From Paraphaeosphaeria minitans (Eukaryota; Ascomycota; Dothideomycetes; Pleosporales; Didymosphaeriaceae): 64,000 bases of DNA. Every line of letters begins with the position of its first letter. Position 1 is the first letter of the stretch. The notes below the pieces were generated by a model, which ran no database searches, was not told where the DNA came from, and was given only the letters and a program-made list of their open reading frames with translations. Below are positions 35,921 to 46,118 of the stretch, in pieces. The translations under genes and the position numbers were made by a program. The stretch spans positions 2,356,001 to 2,420,000 of the forward strand of contig WJXW01000004.1 of assembly GCA_015832175.1 (NCBI GenBank). The letters run 5' to 3'.

Positions 35921-37423
35921 ATGATGTCGCAATTCTTCAAGCCCACCGCGGTCAGGTCCGCTGGTGTCCTGGGACAAGTGACAAAGAACCGAGCACAAGC
36001 CCGATCCATGGCCACTGTGCAGAGCAACACGCGACAGATGGTCACCCCTCAGCGAATCGCCACGCCCATCTCTACTGAGAGGGCTACCTTCACCATCAAG
36101 GTGTGTATCCCCAACTCGGACACCACAATTGCCCCCCTGACCGCCATTTAGAACGGACCAATCTTTTCCGGAAAGTCGTTCGGTGCCAAGGTGAACATGT
36201 CTGGTGAGGCTGTCTTCACCACCTCACTCGTCGGATACCCCGAGTCCATGTCCGACCCCTCCTACCGTGGTCAGATCCTCGTCTTCACTCAGCCCTTGAT
36301 CGGCAACTACGGCGTGCCCTCTTTGGCCCGCGACGAGCACGGCTTGCTCCGCCACTTCGAGTCTCCCCACATTCAGGCTTCTGGAATCGTCGTTCAGGAC
36401 TACGCTATCAAGCACAGCCATTGGACTGCTGTTGAGAGTCTGGCTCAATGGTGCGCTCGGGAGGGCATCCCGGCCATCTCTGGCGTAGACACCCGTGAGG
36501 TTGTTACATACCTTCGTGAGCAGGGTTCTTCGTTGGCCCGCATCACTATCGGAGAAGAGTACGATGCCGACGAGGATGAGGCCTTTGTTGACCCTGAGGC
36601 CATCAACCTTGTCCGCCGTGTCAGCACGAAGGCTCCGTTCCACGTGAGCTCCTCGCTCGGCGATATGCACGTCGCGTTGATCGATTGTGGTGTCAAGGAG
36701 AACATCCTGCGTAGCCTCGTCTCCCGTGGAGCCAGCGTTACTGCGTTCCCCTTCGATTACCCTATTCACAAGGTCGCCCACCACTTTGACGGCGTCTTCA
36801 TCTCCAACGGACCCGGCGACCCAACCCACTGCAATTCCACTGTGTACAATCTGCGCAAGCTCTTTGAGAGCTCCCAGGTCCCCATTATGGGCATCTGCAT
36901 GGGTCACCAGCTCCTCGCCCTCGCCGCCGGCGCCAAGACCATCAAGCTCAAGTACGGCAATCGCGCGCACAACATCCCCGCCCTGGACCTTACCACTGGA
37001 AAGTGCCACATCACCTCGCAGAACCACGGCTACGCCATCGACCCCACGACGCTCCCCGCCGGCTGGAGGGAGTACTTCACCAACCTGAACGACCAGTCCA
37101 ATGAGGGCCTCATCCACAACACCCGCCCCATCTTCAGCGCACAATTCCATCCCGAGGCCAAGGGCGGCCCGCTCGACTCGGGTTACCTCTTCGACAAGTA
37201 CATTGAGAGTGTCAAGAAGTACAAGGAGCAGCAGGCCACGTTCACGAGCAAGGACAACAAGCCCAGCCCGCTGTTGGTTGATCTGCTCAGCAAGGAGCGT
37301 GTCGGCGTGCACCCCGCGCACCCCGATGACTCTGAGGGCGGTCATGCCGTCGGAAAGCTACATGAGGTTGTCATGGACACCAAGGGCACACCCGCGCCGC
37401 AGCCAATTGCTGCCGCTGCGTAG
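35921..37423 (+). CDS. CPA1: Carbamoyl-phosphate synthase (arginine-specific) small subunit, mitochondrial
   Basis: The glutaminase subunit that channels ammonia from glutamine to the large subunit, making carbamoyl phosphate for arginine synthesis in mitochondria. Exons 35921-36100 and 36152-37423 (51-bp intron) give 483 aa. The N-terminal ~40 residues are rich in Arg, Ser, Ala and Thr with almost no acid, a typical mitochondrial presequence. Landmarks: [51 protein letters not shown], then the class I glutamine amidotransferase domain with FISNGPGDP, nucleophile Cys309 in [14 protein letters not shown], and His393/Glu395 in FHPEAKGGP. The upstream AAP uORF indicates arginine-dependent translational control. 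The gene is complete with an intact triad. Confidence 0.98.
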
Positions 37424-37973
37424 GCTGGCTCGTCAGATGGCTTGTGTGATTCGTTAGCGATGGGTTTAGGTCATTTGGGGAGTTTGTCTGTGCTCAAGGG
37501 ATCTGGTCTGCTTTCCTAAATTTTGTTCAGTGTGCTGTGTATATACTCGTCTTGCAGCTTTTGGTGGATTGGCAATGAAACGCATAAACGAACTTCGTGC
37601 CCAGTAAAAGTCCTTTTTTGACCTGGGAACCTCCCCCTCTCGCGAATCCAACCTCGGTGCAAGCGCAACTTGAACGAAAATCCCCAAAACTCTTATCTAC
37701 TCCATCCAAACACCCGAGAAGAATCGATTTTCTCCCAACCCACGACAAAACGAACCCAACTCCTGCGCAAATATCAACAACCGACTTAAAAAACGTGCGG
37801 AACCGGTCCTGCCATGTTGGGGTTGGTCGGGTCACTTGCTGTGTTGGAGAAGAAAAAAAAAGGGACGGGGGTAAAGGAAAATGATGATGTTCTATTGATG
37901 TTATTCAACGGACATGGTGTCGCAGCCAAGGGTATCATAAACACAACCGGTACGCCGTGCATTCCCGCCTCCC
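37424..37973. other. Intergenic, convergent CPA1 / MIT-domain gene
   Basis: 3' UTR DNA of both neighbours; no feature seen apart from an A-rich run near 37852-37861. Confidence 0.5.
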
Positions 37974-39752
37974 CTAGGCCTTCCCGAACCCCGGCTCCTC
38001 CTCCTCCAAAAGCTCTTCTTCCTCGTCCCTGTCCCTGTCCCTGTCCTTGTCCCCCTCGGCGGCCTTGGACCTCGCCGCCCTCTTCTCCAGATCCCTCTTC
38101 CGCGCCCCCGCCTTCAGCTTCTCCCACTGATCCCGATACCGCCCCAACACCTCGGCGTTCTTCCGATTCTCCCGCTCGAGCCGCTCGTTCTCCCTGGCCT
38201 TGTCGTCGAGCGCGGCGTTGCGCTCCGCTACCAGGGCCTCTAGCTCAGCGAGGCGCTTCGCAAGCTGCGGATCAGACTGCGCCGACGTCGTCGGCGAGAC
38301 GGGCGCGGGCGGCGCGGCGTTTGCGCCAACGGCGAGGGCGTGCGCGAGGGCCGAGGGGTCCGACGGCATTTTGCGCGCGCGGAACGACTGCGCGAGCGCG
38401 TTGTACGAGGACTGCGATGTCGTTTCCCACATGGAGAGGCGCTTGGCTTGCTTGTCGACGGTGGCCTTGAGCGTCTCGTTCTCGAGGCTGATTTCCTCCA
38501 GGGTCTTGAGGCCCGAGCCGCGGCCGGCTGGTATGCTGCGCAGGGCGGTCGCGGCCGGGCCTGCGCCCTGTGTGGTTTGACCGCGCGAGCGGGGCCGGCG
38601 CGAGGCAGTTGGGGAGGGTGGGCCGACTGTTTCGCGGGCGTCGACGAATTCTTCGTGCGAGGAGCCGCGGAGGCCGCTGGGCTCGTTGTCGGCTTCGTCG
38701 ATGGGGGCGAGGTGCGGGTTTTGGGCTGCGTGGTGCGTGTGGTGCGTGGCGTTTGGGTTCTGGAGGATGTTGGCGTAGGAAACGGTGCCGCCGGAGGTGG
38801 GGACGAGGTAGAAGGATTCGTTTGGGCCGAGGGGCGCGCTGCCGGTTTCGCGGAGGGCACGAAGGGCGGGCTTGCTTATGAGGGCGGCGAGGTCGGGTTC
38901 GGAGGATTTGACGGTACGGACGGCTTCGGGGGAGTGGTTCCTGCTTTTCGGGAGGGATATAGAAGGCTTCGGTTCTTTGGCCGGAGGTTCGGGTTCGGGG
39001 GCAGCGGGCGAGAGAGTCAGCGGGAGAGCGGTGAAAGCCAGCGGGGGTGTGATGGCAGACATGACGCTGCCAAAGGCGGAATAGAAACGTCGGAAGCCTT
39101 CCTCGGTGGCGGACGAAGTACTCTGGGCAGCCGTGGGAGCCTTCTCTCGGTGGCTTGAGGAAGACATGGTGTCGTTCTTCTTGTTGGCTTCTGCTTTCCG
39201 CGAGAGCATGTCCCGCACAGGCGTGGAGGCAGGGTCATTTCGGCCTGCCAACGCATTTGTTACGGAGACGGAGGCACTGCTGGGTGTGGCTCGACGGGGC
39301 CCTATGCCGCGTGCTTCGGCGAGGTTGCTTGCGATGGACGGCTGGGGCAGGCGGCGACGGGAGAGAGGGCGGGTCGGGGACGTGGCCGAGGTAGGCGGCG
39401 AAGCAGGTCGCGTTGTTGGATCCTGGGAGGGCGGCGAGGTGGTTGCAGAGTCGGCAGGCTCACTTGTGGCCTCGAGCTTCTTCCTCTCCTTGATGCGCGT
39501 GGCGTGCGCGCGGTGGTTGTTCTCGAGGAGGGCGATGAGGCGCAGAGACTGGTTCACAATGTGAGCTTGAACGAGGCGCGTGCGATGCAGGGTAGCGTAT
39601 ACCTCGGCGTTGCTGGTGGAGCTCAACGCCTGGTGAAAGGCAGCAGCAGCGAGCTCATGTTCCTGGCCCGCCCTGGCGAGATGGCCGGCATGGGTCGCGG
39701 CGGAGGCGTTGCGGACGTGCTCCTGGGCTCTGACAAGGGGCGCGGACTCCAT
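37974..39752 (-). CDS. MIT-like domain / coiled-coil protein
   Basis: A single uninterrupted frame of 592 aa. Residues about 1-90 (VRNASAATHAGHLARAGQEH, AAAAFHQALSS, LIALLENNHRAHATRI) are helical with small residues spaced as in MIT (microtubule interacting and trafficking) domains. A long Ser/Pro-rich middle follows, including ESFYLVPTSGGTVSYANIL. Two C-terminal helical segments (LEEISLENETLKATVDKQAK and LAERNAALDDKARENERLE-like) are probable coiled coils, ending in an acidic/basic tail. N-terminal MIT plus C-terminal coiled coil is the plan of Atg38/NRBF2, a subunit of the autophagy PI3-kinase complex, but that is only a suggestion. The coding strand is G+C-rich, producing long antisense shadow ORFs. 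Confidence 0.8.
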   Translation of the reverse strand: MESAPLVRAQEHVRNASAATHAGHLARAGQEHELAAAAFHQALSSTSNAEVYATLHRTRLVQAHIVNQSLRLIALLENNHRAHATRIKERKKLEATSEPADSATTSPPSQDPTTRPASPPTSATSPTRPLSRRRLPQPSIASNLAEARGIGPRRATPSSASVSVTNALAGRNDPASTPVRDMLSRKAEANKKNDTMSSSSHREKAPTAAQSTSSATEEGFRRFYSAFGSVMSAITPPLAFTALPLTLSPAAPEPEPPAKEPKPSISLPKSRNHSPEAVRTVKSSEPDLAALISKPALRALRETGSAPLGPNESFYLVPTSGGTVSYANILQNPNATHHTHHAAQNPHLAPIDEADNEPSGLRGSSHEEFVDARETVGPPSPTASRRPRSRGQTTQGAGPAATALRSIPAGRGSGLKTLEEISLENETLKATVDKQAKRLSMWETTSQSSYNALAQSFRARKMPSDPSALAHALAVGANAAPPAPVSPTTSAQSDPQLAKRLAELEALVAERNAALDDKARENERLERENRKNAEVLGRYRDQWEKLKAGARKRDLEKRAARSKAAEGDKDRDRDRDEEEELLEEEEPGFGKA

Positions 39753-40507
39753 GGTCGTCGAGGCTGGGTTTGCTCATATCGCAGTGGTTGGATGGTGGAG
39801 TGTTGGGAGCCAAGGTTTGTGCTTTCACCAAAGGTGATGACCCATGCCCATGACCCATGACCACGCCCGCATCCTCGAACACCTCCTGGGCGCTGACGTG
39901 CCTGGACGAGACGAGCCCGAGGTGACCGAGTCTCTTTCGCCCCATTTCCATCTTGTACACATACCTACCTAGACCATCGCACATTTTCACCCACACGGGT
40001 TGACCTTCACGAGTCGTTTGATCCACCAGCAACCATCGTCATCGATGGCGGTATTGGCTTCCCCGCAACAGCACCGCCAGACGCCGTCTTAGCCCAGGTC
40101 CTGCACCGGCTGCACCAGCTGCACCAGCTGCACCACTATACATGCTACTGCTGGACAGACGGCGATCCGCCTTTGGTCATTCATCGACACTGCTTCACCG
40201 TCATACGTCGACATACTGCCGCCCCAGCTCGCTCCAATCCACCGCGGACTACCGTTGACGAAGCTGCGACCCGTCTCGTCTACACAGCGCCGTGCTTACA
40301 TGGTAGATGGTCTCTTCGATACGCCGCATGCTCTTGGACGTAGCCTCGCCTTGGACGTAGCCTCGCCTTGGACGTAGCCTCGCCGCATACTCTTGGACCC
40401 AGCCTCTGCGCATACTCTTCTACCTAGCCTCTGCGCATACTCTTGGACCCAGCCTCGCCGCATACTCTTCTACCTAGCCTCTGCGCATACTCTTGGACTC
40501 ACACGCA
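39753..40507. other. Divergent intergenic region with promoter repeat
   Basis: Between the MIT-like gene and the GRAM-VASt gene. Contains the 25-bp-type repeat at 40327-40500 and a CACCAGCTG triplication near 40108-40132. Confidence 0.6.
40327..40500 (+). repeat. Tandem repeat abutting the GRAM-VASt start codon
   Basis: An array built from CTTGGACGTAGCCTCGC units and longer units of the type GCATACTCTTGGACCCAGC followed by CTCTGC, alternating with CTTCTACCTAG variants. The two unit types alternate, so the array has a higher-order pattern. It ends 8 bp before the ATG at 40508, so is likely leader or core promoter. Confidence 0.88.
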
Positions 40508-43500
40508 ATGGCAGTCGTCGAACGGACGCGCAGCACGACGTCGTCCGTGGGCGGAAACAGCACAAACAGCAGAGACAATGCGCTCGCTGCGCCAGCCTAC
40601 CAGGCCCTCTCCAAGGGCACAGCCAACATCAGCTCCTCTGCGACGTCCGTCACAAGCAGCGACGGCCAGGGCGATGCCGGCAGCGACCTGCCCGTTTCTG
40701 GCGACGGCGCATGGGACCGGAGGAAGAGTCGCGGCTCCGAAGATGCCAATAGTGAGACGTCTTCGCACCGTCAAAAGCTGTCGAGGATGTTCAAGGGCCG
40801 CAAAGGACGGCGCAAGTCCATGCACGAAGACATGTCTCCAGCAGAACTGCATCGAGACGTGCCGCCCTTACCGGAAGTGCCCATGATCAGGGCGCCCGGT
40901 GAAGGCATGCGCTCTCACAGCGACGACTCATTGGGGCTTCACAAGAGTGTTGCCAGCAGCCTCCTGACCGAGGACTCGGATGCAGAATCGTAAGCGTCTC
41001 CATTTCACTTCATTCCATTCCATCCCATCCCATTTCATTTCCCCTGTTCCATGTCGCCGAACTTGTGGCAGCCTGCAGGTGCGTCGCGAACGAAGCCAAG
41101 CAGGCAGTTCGGCAAGAGCTTTGACACATTTCACCAACAGCCTTCTGGCCTCGTTCCACTTCCCCACATCGTCACCGCAAGCATTTCCTACCCAGGCAAT
41201 CGTTCATATTCCTTACCATTTATTCTCCTTTTGGCGTGTCCGGACATCCACCCTCTCGCCCTCTCGCCCTCTCGCCCTCGCTACTCTTTGTTGCGCGACC
41301 TACGCACTCGGCTTGCGCGTCATCGCTAACACATGCTAGCTCCCCTGTACGCCCTGGCATATCACCGCACCAGTCGCACGCCGGCTACCTCACCCTCTCC
41401 TCGCCCTTGATCAATTCCGAGACCCTCGATTCTGCCGCCCAGTCCGAAGCAACGCTGATCGACTCTGCCCTCTCCTCTGAAGAGCCGCCAACCCCCCGAC
41501 GGGCCCAGACCATCGACGTCGGTCCAGCCAAGCGGGGCACTTCGCCCGTCGACAAGCTCAAGGAAGCCTTTGTGCCTGCGCGACGGCCGACCTTTCCAAA
41601 GCCGCCGCCCGATACAGCTGAAGGTGCGCGTCCGAGCACCAGCGGAGGCCTCGGGGCGCTGTTCGGAGGAAAGAGGCGGGAGACCAGGCTCGTCCATGAT
41701 AGTGATCTCCAGTTGTTACCACCACAAATCCACCACACCAGGGACACGCAGTCTACCTCGTCGTTGCCACAAACCGGCCCCCAACGCATCTTCACACAGT
41801 TCCCTGCGACCCCACCAAATCTGGTAGACGCGCCCACCACCCTAGTCACACCTCCGACGCCGACAGATGCCCGACCTGCTTCCTCTGCATCAGCCTCGAG
41901 CCTGAAGAGCGGGGGCAAGCACGGCTCTACGCATTCAATCCCGAATGTCATCGTCTCACCCTCGGGTAATATGATATCGCACAGACGAGCGCGATCAGCC
42001 ACAAATCCCCCTAGTAAACTGTCCAATTCCATCACAGCGCCTCTAACGCCCACTATAGAGGAAGCGAAGACCCCTGGTGGCGGATTCTCTATTCCGCCAC
42101 AAACTCCCAGCGGATTCTTTTCTTCTGTATTTTCAGCCGCACAAAACGCAGCTAACACGCTGAGCACCACTATCGCCAACAGTGCCGCTCAGAACAAGAA
42201 CAAATCTACAACCCAGCAAAAACCAGACGATACTAAAGTTGAAGAGCCGGGCGGAGAGGAGGTTATTGGTCCTGAAAACGCACAGCCAACGGAGAGCACG
42301 GGAAGCGAAAAGCGCAGGCTCGCTGTAGAGACGCTTGGATCTGGCAACTTAAGCTTAGCCCATCTTGGGATCTCGGATAGCTCGGATCCAAGTCCCATGT
42401 CTTCCACCACACATCTACCATTAAAGCCCGACGAGGTTTCGGCGAGGGCATCGGATATGGCTGCGGCGCAAGCGGTGTCGGCTGCATATGCTGGGGAACC
42501 ATCCACAACCGTCAATGGCGACCGTCCCCGCTCACCTACAACCAACTCTGCGCTGACCACCACATCTGCCGGCGCAATGTCTCCACCGCGACAAGCAGAC
42601 GTTTCCGATTCTCCAGCAGGTGCATCTGTACAGCGGCAAGGTAGCATTCGGAGCCGCATAAGTGGTGGGCGAAGAAGGCGGCATAGAGGCAGCTCCGCCA
42701 CCACTGGTAATACAATAGCCGCTGCGATTGGCGCCAGTACCTTGGCACCGCAAACATCACTGAGCGGACAGCGCCTCAATGGAACAGGATTCGCTGTTGC
42801 GTCGTCAAAACGGAATAAAGACTTTCACGCGCTTTTCAAAAGTGTGCCTGAAGACGATTATTTGATCGAGGACTACAGTGCCGCCCTTCAGAAAGAAATT
42901 CTATTGCAAGGCCGATTATACGTCTCCGAGGGCCACTTGTGCTTCTCGAGCAACATCCTTGGCTGGGTCACTAACCTTGTCATCAGCTTTGATGAAGTCG
43001 TCTCGGTGGAGAAGAAGACGACTGCGATAATGTTTCCGAATGCGATTGTCATACAGACCCTACATGCGCGCAACGTTTTCGCCTCTTTCCTTACCAGAGA
43101 TGCTACGTACGATCTGATCATAGGGATATGGAAAATCTCACATCCCAACTTGAAGTCGTCCTTGAACGGCGTCGCTCTCGATGGATCGGCAGGAACCGGC
43201 GACAAGACGGAGAAGGCCGAGTCCATCGCCAGTGACGAAGGATGCGATGATGGTTCCGAAGACGAGGTATACGACGAGGATGAAGAAGAAGACGGCATTG
43301 GCAGCTTCACCGAAGCGGGCGAAGGCAGCGTTGCCGGTAGCGAGACAGCGTCCGTACAAGGAGAGAATCGCAAAGCCAGCGCCACCGTAGCGCAAACCGT
43401 CAGCGGAGGGTCTGCGAAGCTGATTGACAGTGCTGAAGTCGTCGCAAATGCTGCACCGGCTGCGCAAGACTTCCCAGGTCCTGCAAACCACGCGGCGACT

Positions 43501-44675
43501 GACTGCGGCGATAACGACCAGCATTATGAAAAGCTCCTCATCGATACAACCATCCCAGCACCTCTCGGCAAAGTCTACAGTCTTATGTTCGGTCCTGCTT
43601 CTGGGGCTTTCATGAGGAAATGGTTGATCGAAGACCAAAAATCGACAGATTTGCAACTCGAGGACGACGGGAAGGGATTGGACGACACCCATAAATCCAT
43701 GTCTTTCTCATATACCAAGCCTCTCGGAGGTGGTATCGGACCGAGCAAGACAAGATGCAACATCAATTCGACTGTGGAGCAGTTCAATTTGGACAAGGCT
43801 GTAACGGTGCTCTGCAGCACACAGACACCGGACGTACCAAGCGGCAATGTTTTCTTGGTGAAGACGAGGTACTGCCTCATGTGGGGACCCAACAACAGCA
43901 CACGGATTATCATGACATTTATTGTTGAATGGAGTGGGAAGAGTTGGCTCAAGGGTGAGTTCGATCATATTCCATCACATCAAGTACTAGTAGGCTGACT
44001 GTATCAGGTCCGATTGAAAAGGGTGCGAACGATGGCCAGATGACCTATGCAACCGCTCTCAGTGCCGCACTGCGTACAGCAGTTGTTAGAAACGCAGCTC
44101 CGAAAGCGCCTGGGAAAGGCGGAAAGGGCAAGAAACGCTCGAAGACTCAGATCGTTGACGAGGCCGCCGCACCTACACCGGCAGTCACACCAGCAGCTGC
44201 TCAGCCCAAGGAACCCAGCTGGGGCCCATTGGACCCTCTACGCAGCCTTCTTCCTGGGCCTCTCGTCAGTATCATCGACATCCTCTTCACAACACAAAAC
44301 ATCATCCTCATCCTCGGTGCTCTTCTCATCTACGCATGGTTTTTCCGCTCACCTAGCACCCAAATCGGACCGCGCGCAAACCTCTCGTCCGCACAACGGC
44401 AGGTGGCTTACCAGCAGATATGGCGCTCGGAAGAAGCGGAACTTTGGAACTGGCTCGAGGAGCGCGTTGCACTTGATCACGTCCATGGCGCGGTGGCCTC
44501 ACGCGGCGTGTTGCAGGGTCAAGAGATACAGAGTCGTCTAGTCGCCGAAGGAATAAAGGAGCGCCAGATTGATGAGGCTATTAGGACCACAGAAGAAAGA
44601 CTGAGCGCGCTGAAGGGTGCAATTAAGCGAGAGAGGAAGACAGGTACCAGGAGCCCGCGCGAAGAACAAACCTAG
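40508..44675 (+). CDS. GRAM-VASt (LAM/Ysp) sterol transporter at membrane contact sites
   Basis: LAM/GRAMD1-type proteins anchor in the ER and move sterols at contacts with the plasma membrane or other organelles. Exons 40508-40989, 41340-43954 and 44008-44675 join in frame to 1254 aa; introns are 350 and 53 bp. About 640 residues of Ser/Pro/Thr-rich disordered sequence lead to a GRAM domain (about 650-760: FHALFKSVPEDDYLIEDYSA, GRLYVSEGHLCFSSNILGW). An acidic linker follows, then a VASt/StART-like domain (about 885-1050: YEKLLIDTTIPAPLGKVYSL, TRYCLMWGPNNSTRIIM, EWSGKSWLKG). One membrane span lies at about 1118-1140 (ILFTTQNIILILGALLIYAW). It has one VASt domain and no visible BAR/PH, so is closer to Lam5/Lam6 than Sip3. 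The long first intron is supported by CTAAC before CTAG. Confidence 0.94.
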
Positions 44676-45233
44676 GAGTGTTGGTTCCGTTGGCGGGTCT
44701 GGCGGGATCTTGTCTGGGGCAAGCCGGCGGAGCTCCCCGAGGAGAAAAAAGTGTGACTTTTGATCTTAGTGATTGGTTTGGCGATACCCGAGCGATTGTA
44801 CGGCTCTATACAGCGCTTGTTTGACTTTTTTCTTTTTCTTTTTACCGTACTGGGGCCGCAATCTGTATAGCGACGGCATTGCATGGGCACGCATGACTTG
44901 CATTGGTTGGGAGTTTGTTTTCTTTGCGTTTTGATGCGATGGCGAAAAGCATCAGGGCTGCAAGGCATGCACATCACACTGTTTCATAGCGTTTAGGCAA
45001 TACATGAGGCCACGGACTTCAGTGGACTTCACATTCCCTCTTCGTCGAGAAACCTTGAAGTGCTCAACGCGTTCACGCGCATGCCGATCCACGTACGCAT
45101 CCACACCACTTCTGCCAATCCACACACACACACACGCACACCTCCCTTCCCCTTTCCCAAGTCTCCAACTTACCAACCTCTTCCAAACACCGCGGAAAGA
45201 AAACACACACCACAGCTCATAAGTAGATACACA
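44676..45233. other. Intergenic
   Basis: 3' DNA of the GRAM-VASt gene and leader of the next. It holds a C/A-rich leader with a CA dinucleotide tract at about 45120-45140. No gene seen. Confidence 0.5.
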
Positions 45234-45992
45234 ATGTCGACACCACCACCACCACCACCACCACCACCCCCAACGTTCCCCTGCCCCACGTGCGGCGCCG
45301 AACACGCACTCCGCGATGCCCTCCCCGTCGGCGACTCGGCGCACAAACCTCACTGCCCCTTCTGTCTCGCGCACACGCTCTACCGCGCTGTCATCCCCGA
45401 GGGGAGTCCCGCCGCCCGACCGCCGCCCGAACAGGTCGAGATGAACAACGTCGTTCGCATCCGCAAGATGGTGCTGGGTGTGTTGGCGCTGGGCGTGGGG
45501 CTGGCGGGGCTCGCGTTTCGGTGGCAGATGGGGTTCTGGGCGGATGTCGCTGGGGGATGGAAAGGGTCGGGGGAGGGGATGGGGCAGGACAGGAGGCGGT
45601 GGGAGGATCGCGCGTTGTATGCGATGCTGTGCACGGTGGGGTTGGCGCCGTGCGGGTTCGTGCTGGGGTTTGGGGGCGCGGGGGCGTATTATGTGGTTTT
45701 CTGCGTCCGGAAGCGGCGCGCGAGGAAGGCTGCTCAGGGGCCGGGAGAGCTCGCGGGGCTTCGCGGCGAAGACGCACAGGGATTGAACGAGCTGATCCGT
45801 GTCGTGGTTACGCCGCCGGAGTCGCTGCCGCCGCGGGAGCCGCCTGTGAGGGCGAGCAGGATGGGTCGGGTGCTGAGTGTGTTTAGTGGTGGGTATGATG
45901 GGCGGGGTGTGAGGAGGGAGAGTTTTAGATTGGAGGAGATGGGGGGTTCGGGGAGAAAGGGGAGGCCGGAGACGGAGTGGCCGGTGTTGTGA
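45234..45992 (+). CDS. Two-TM protein with CPTC/CPFC motifs, unknown function
   Basis: A 252-aa frame. The ATG at 45234 (acacaATGtcg) is preferred to the longer in-frame upstream ORF because it follows a typical C/A-rich leader. The sequence opens with a run of ten prolines, then CPTCGAEHAL and, 24 residues later, HCPFCLAHTLYR: two CxxC pairs that could form a zinc ribbon. Two hydrophobic segments follow (VLGVLALGVGLAGLAFRW at about 80-97 and LCTVGLAPCGFVLGFGGAG at about 130-150). A basic, disordered C-terminal tail is predicted on one side of the membrane. I do not recognise a family. The polyproline run and very high G+C make part of the frame low-complexity, so confidence is moderate. Confidence 0.62.
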   Translation: MSTPPPPPPPPPPTFPCPTCGAEHALRDALPVGDSAHKPHCPFCLAHTLYRAVIPEGSPAARPPPEQVEMNNVVRIRKMVLGVLALGVGLAGLAFRWQMGFWADVAGGWKGSGEGMGQDRRRWEDRALYAMLCTVGLAPCGFVLGFGGAGAYYVVFCVRKRRARKAAQGPGELAGLRGEDAQGLNELIRVVVTPPESLPPREPPVRASRMGRVLSVFSGGYDGRGVRRESFRLEEMGGSGRKGRPETEWPVL

Positions 45993-46118
45993 TGGGATTT
46001 GCGTATGGTATATATGTATTGGGTATGTTATTAGCGTCGTCAAATCGTACATCGTGCCTGCATTGCTCCTTCATCACTTCCCCCCTCGTTCTCTCTTCGC
46101 GTCACTTGTTCGAACTTC

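Noticed and set aside
36224..37345. 373-aa minus-strand ORF
   Set aside because: Exact antisense of CPA1 exon 2; created by codon bias of the real gene, no domain.
38340..39158. 272-aa plus-strand ORF rich in Gly/Arg
   Set aside because: Antisense of the G+C-rich MIT-like gene; low-complexity only.
44952..46052. 366-aa minus-strand ORF rich in Pro/Arg/His
   Set aside because: Antisense to the two-TM protein gene; composition is driven by G+C-rich codons and CA-rich leader.
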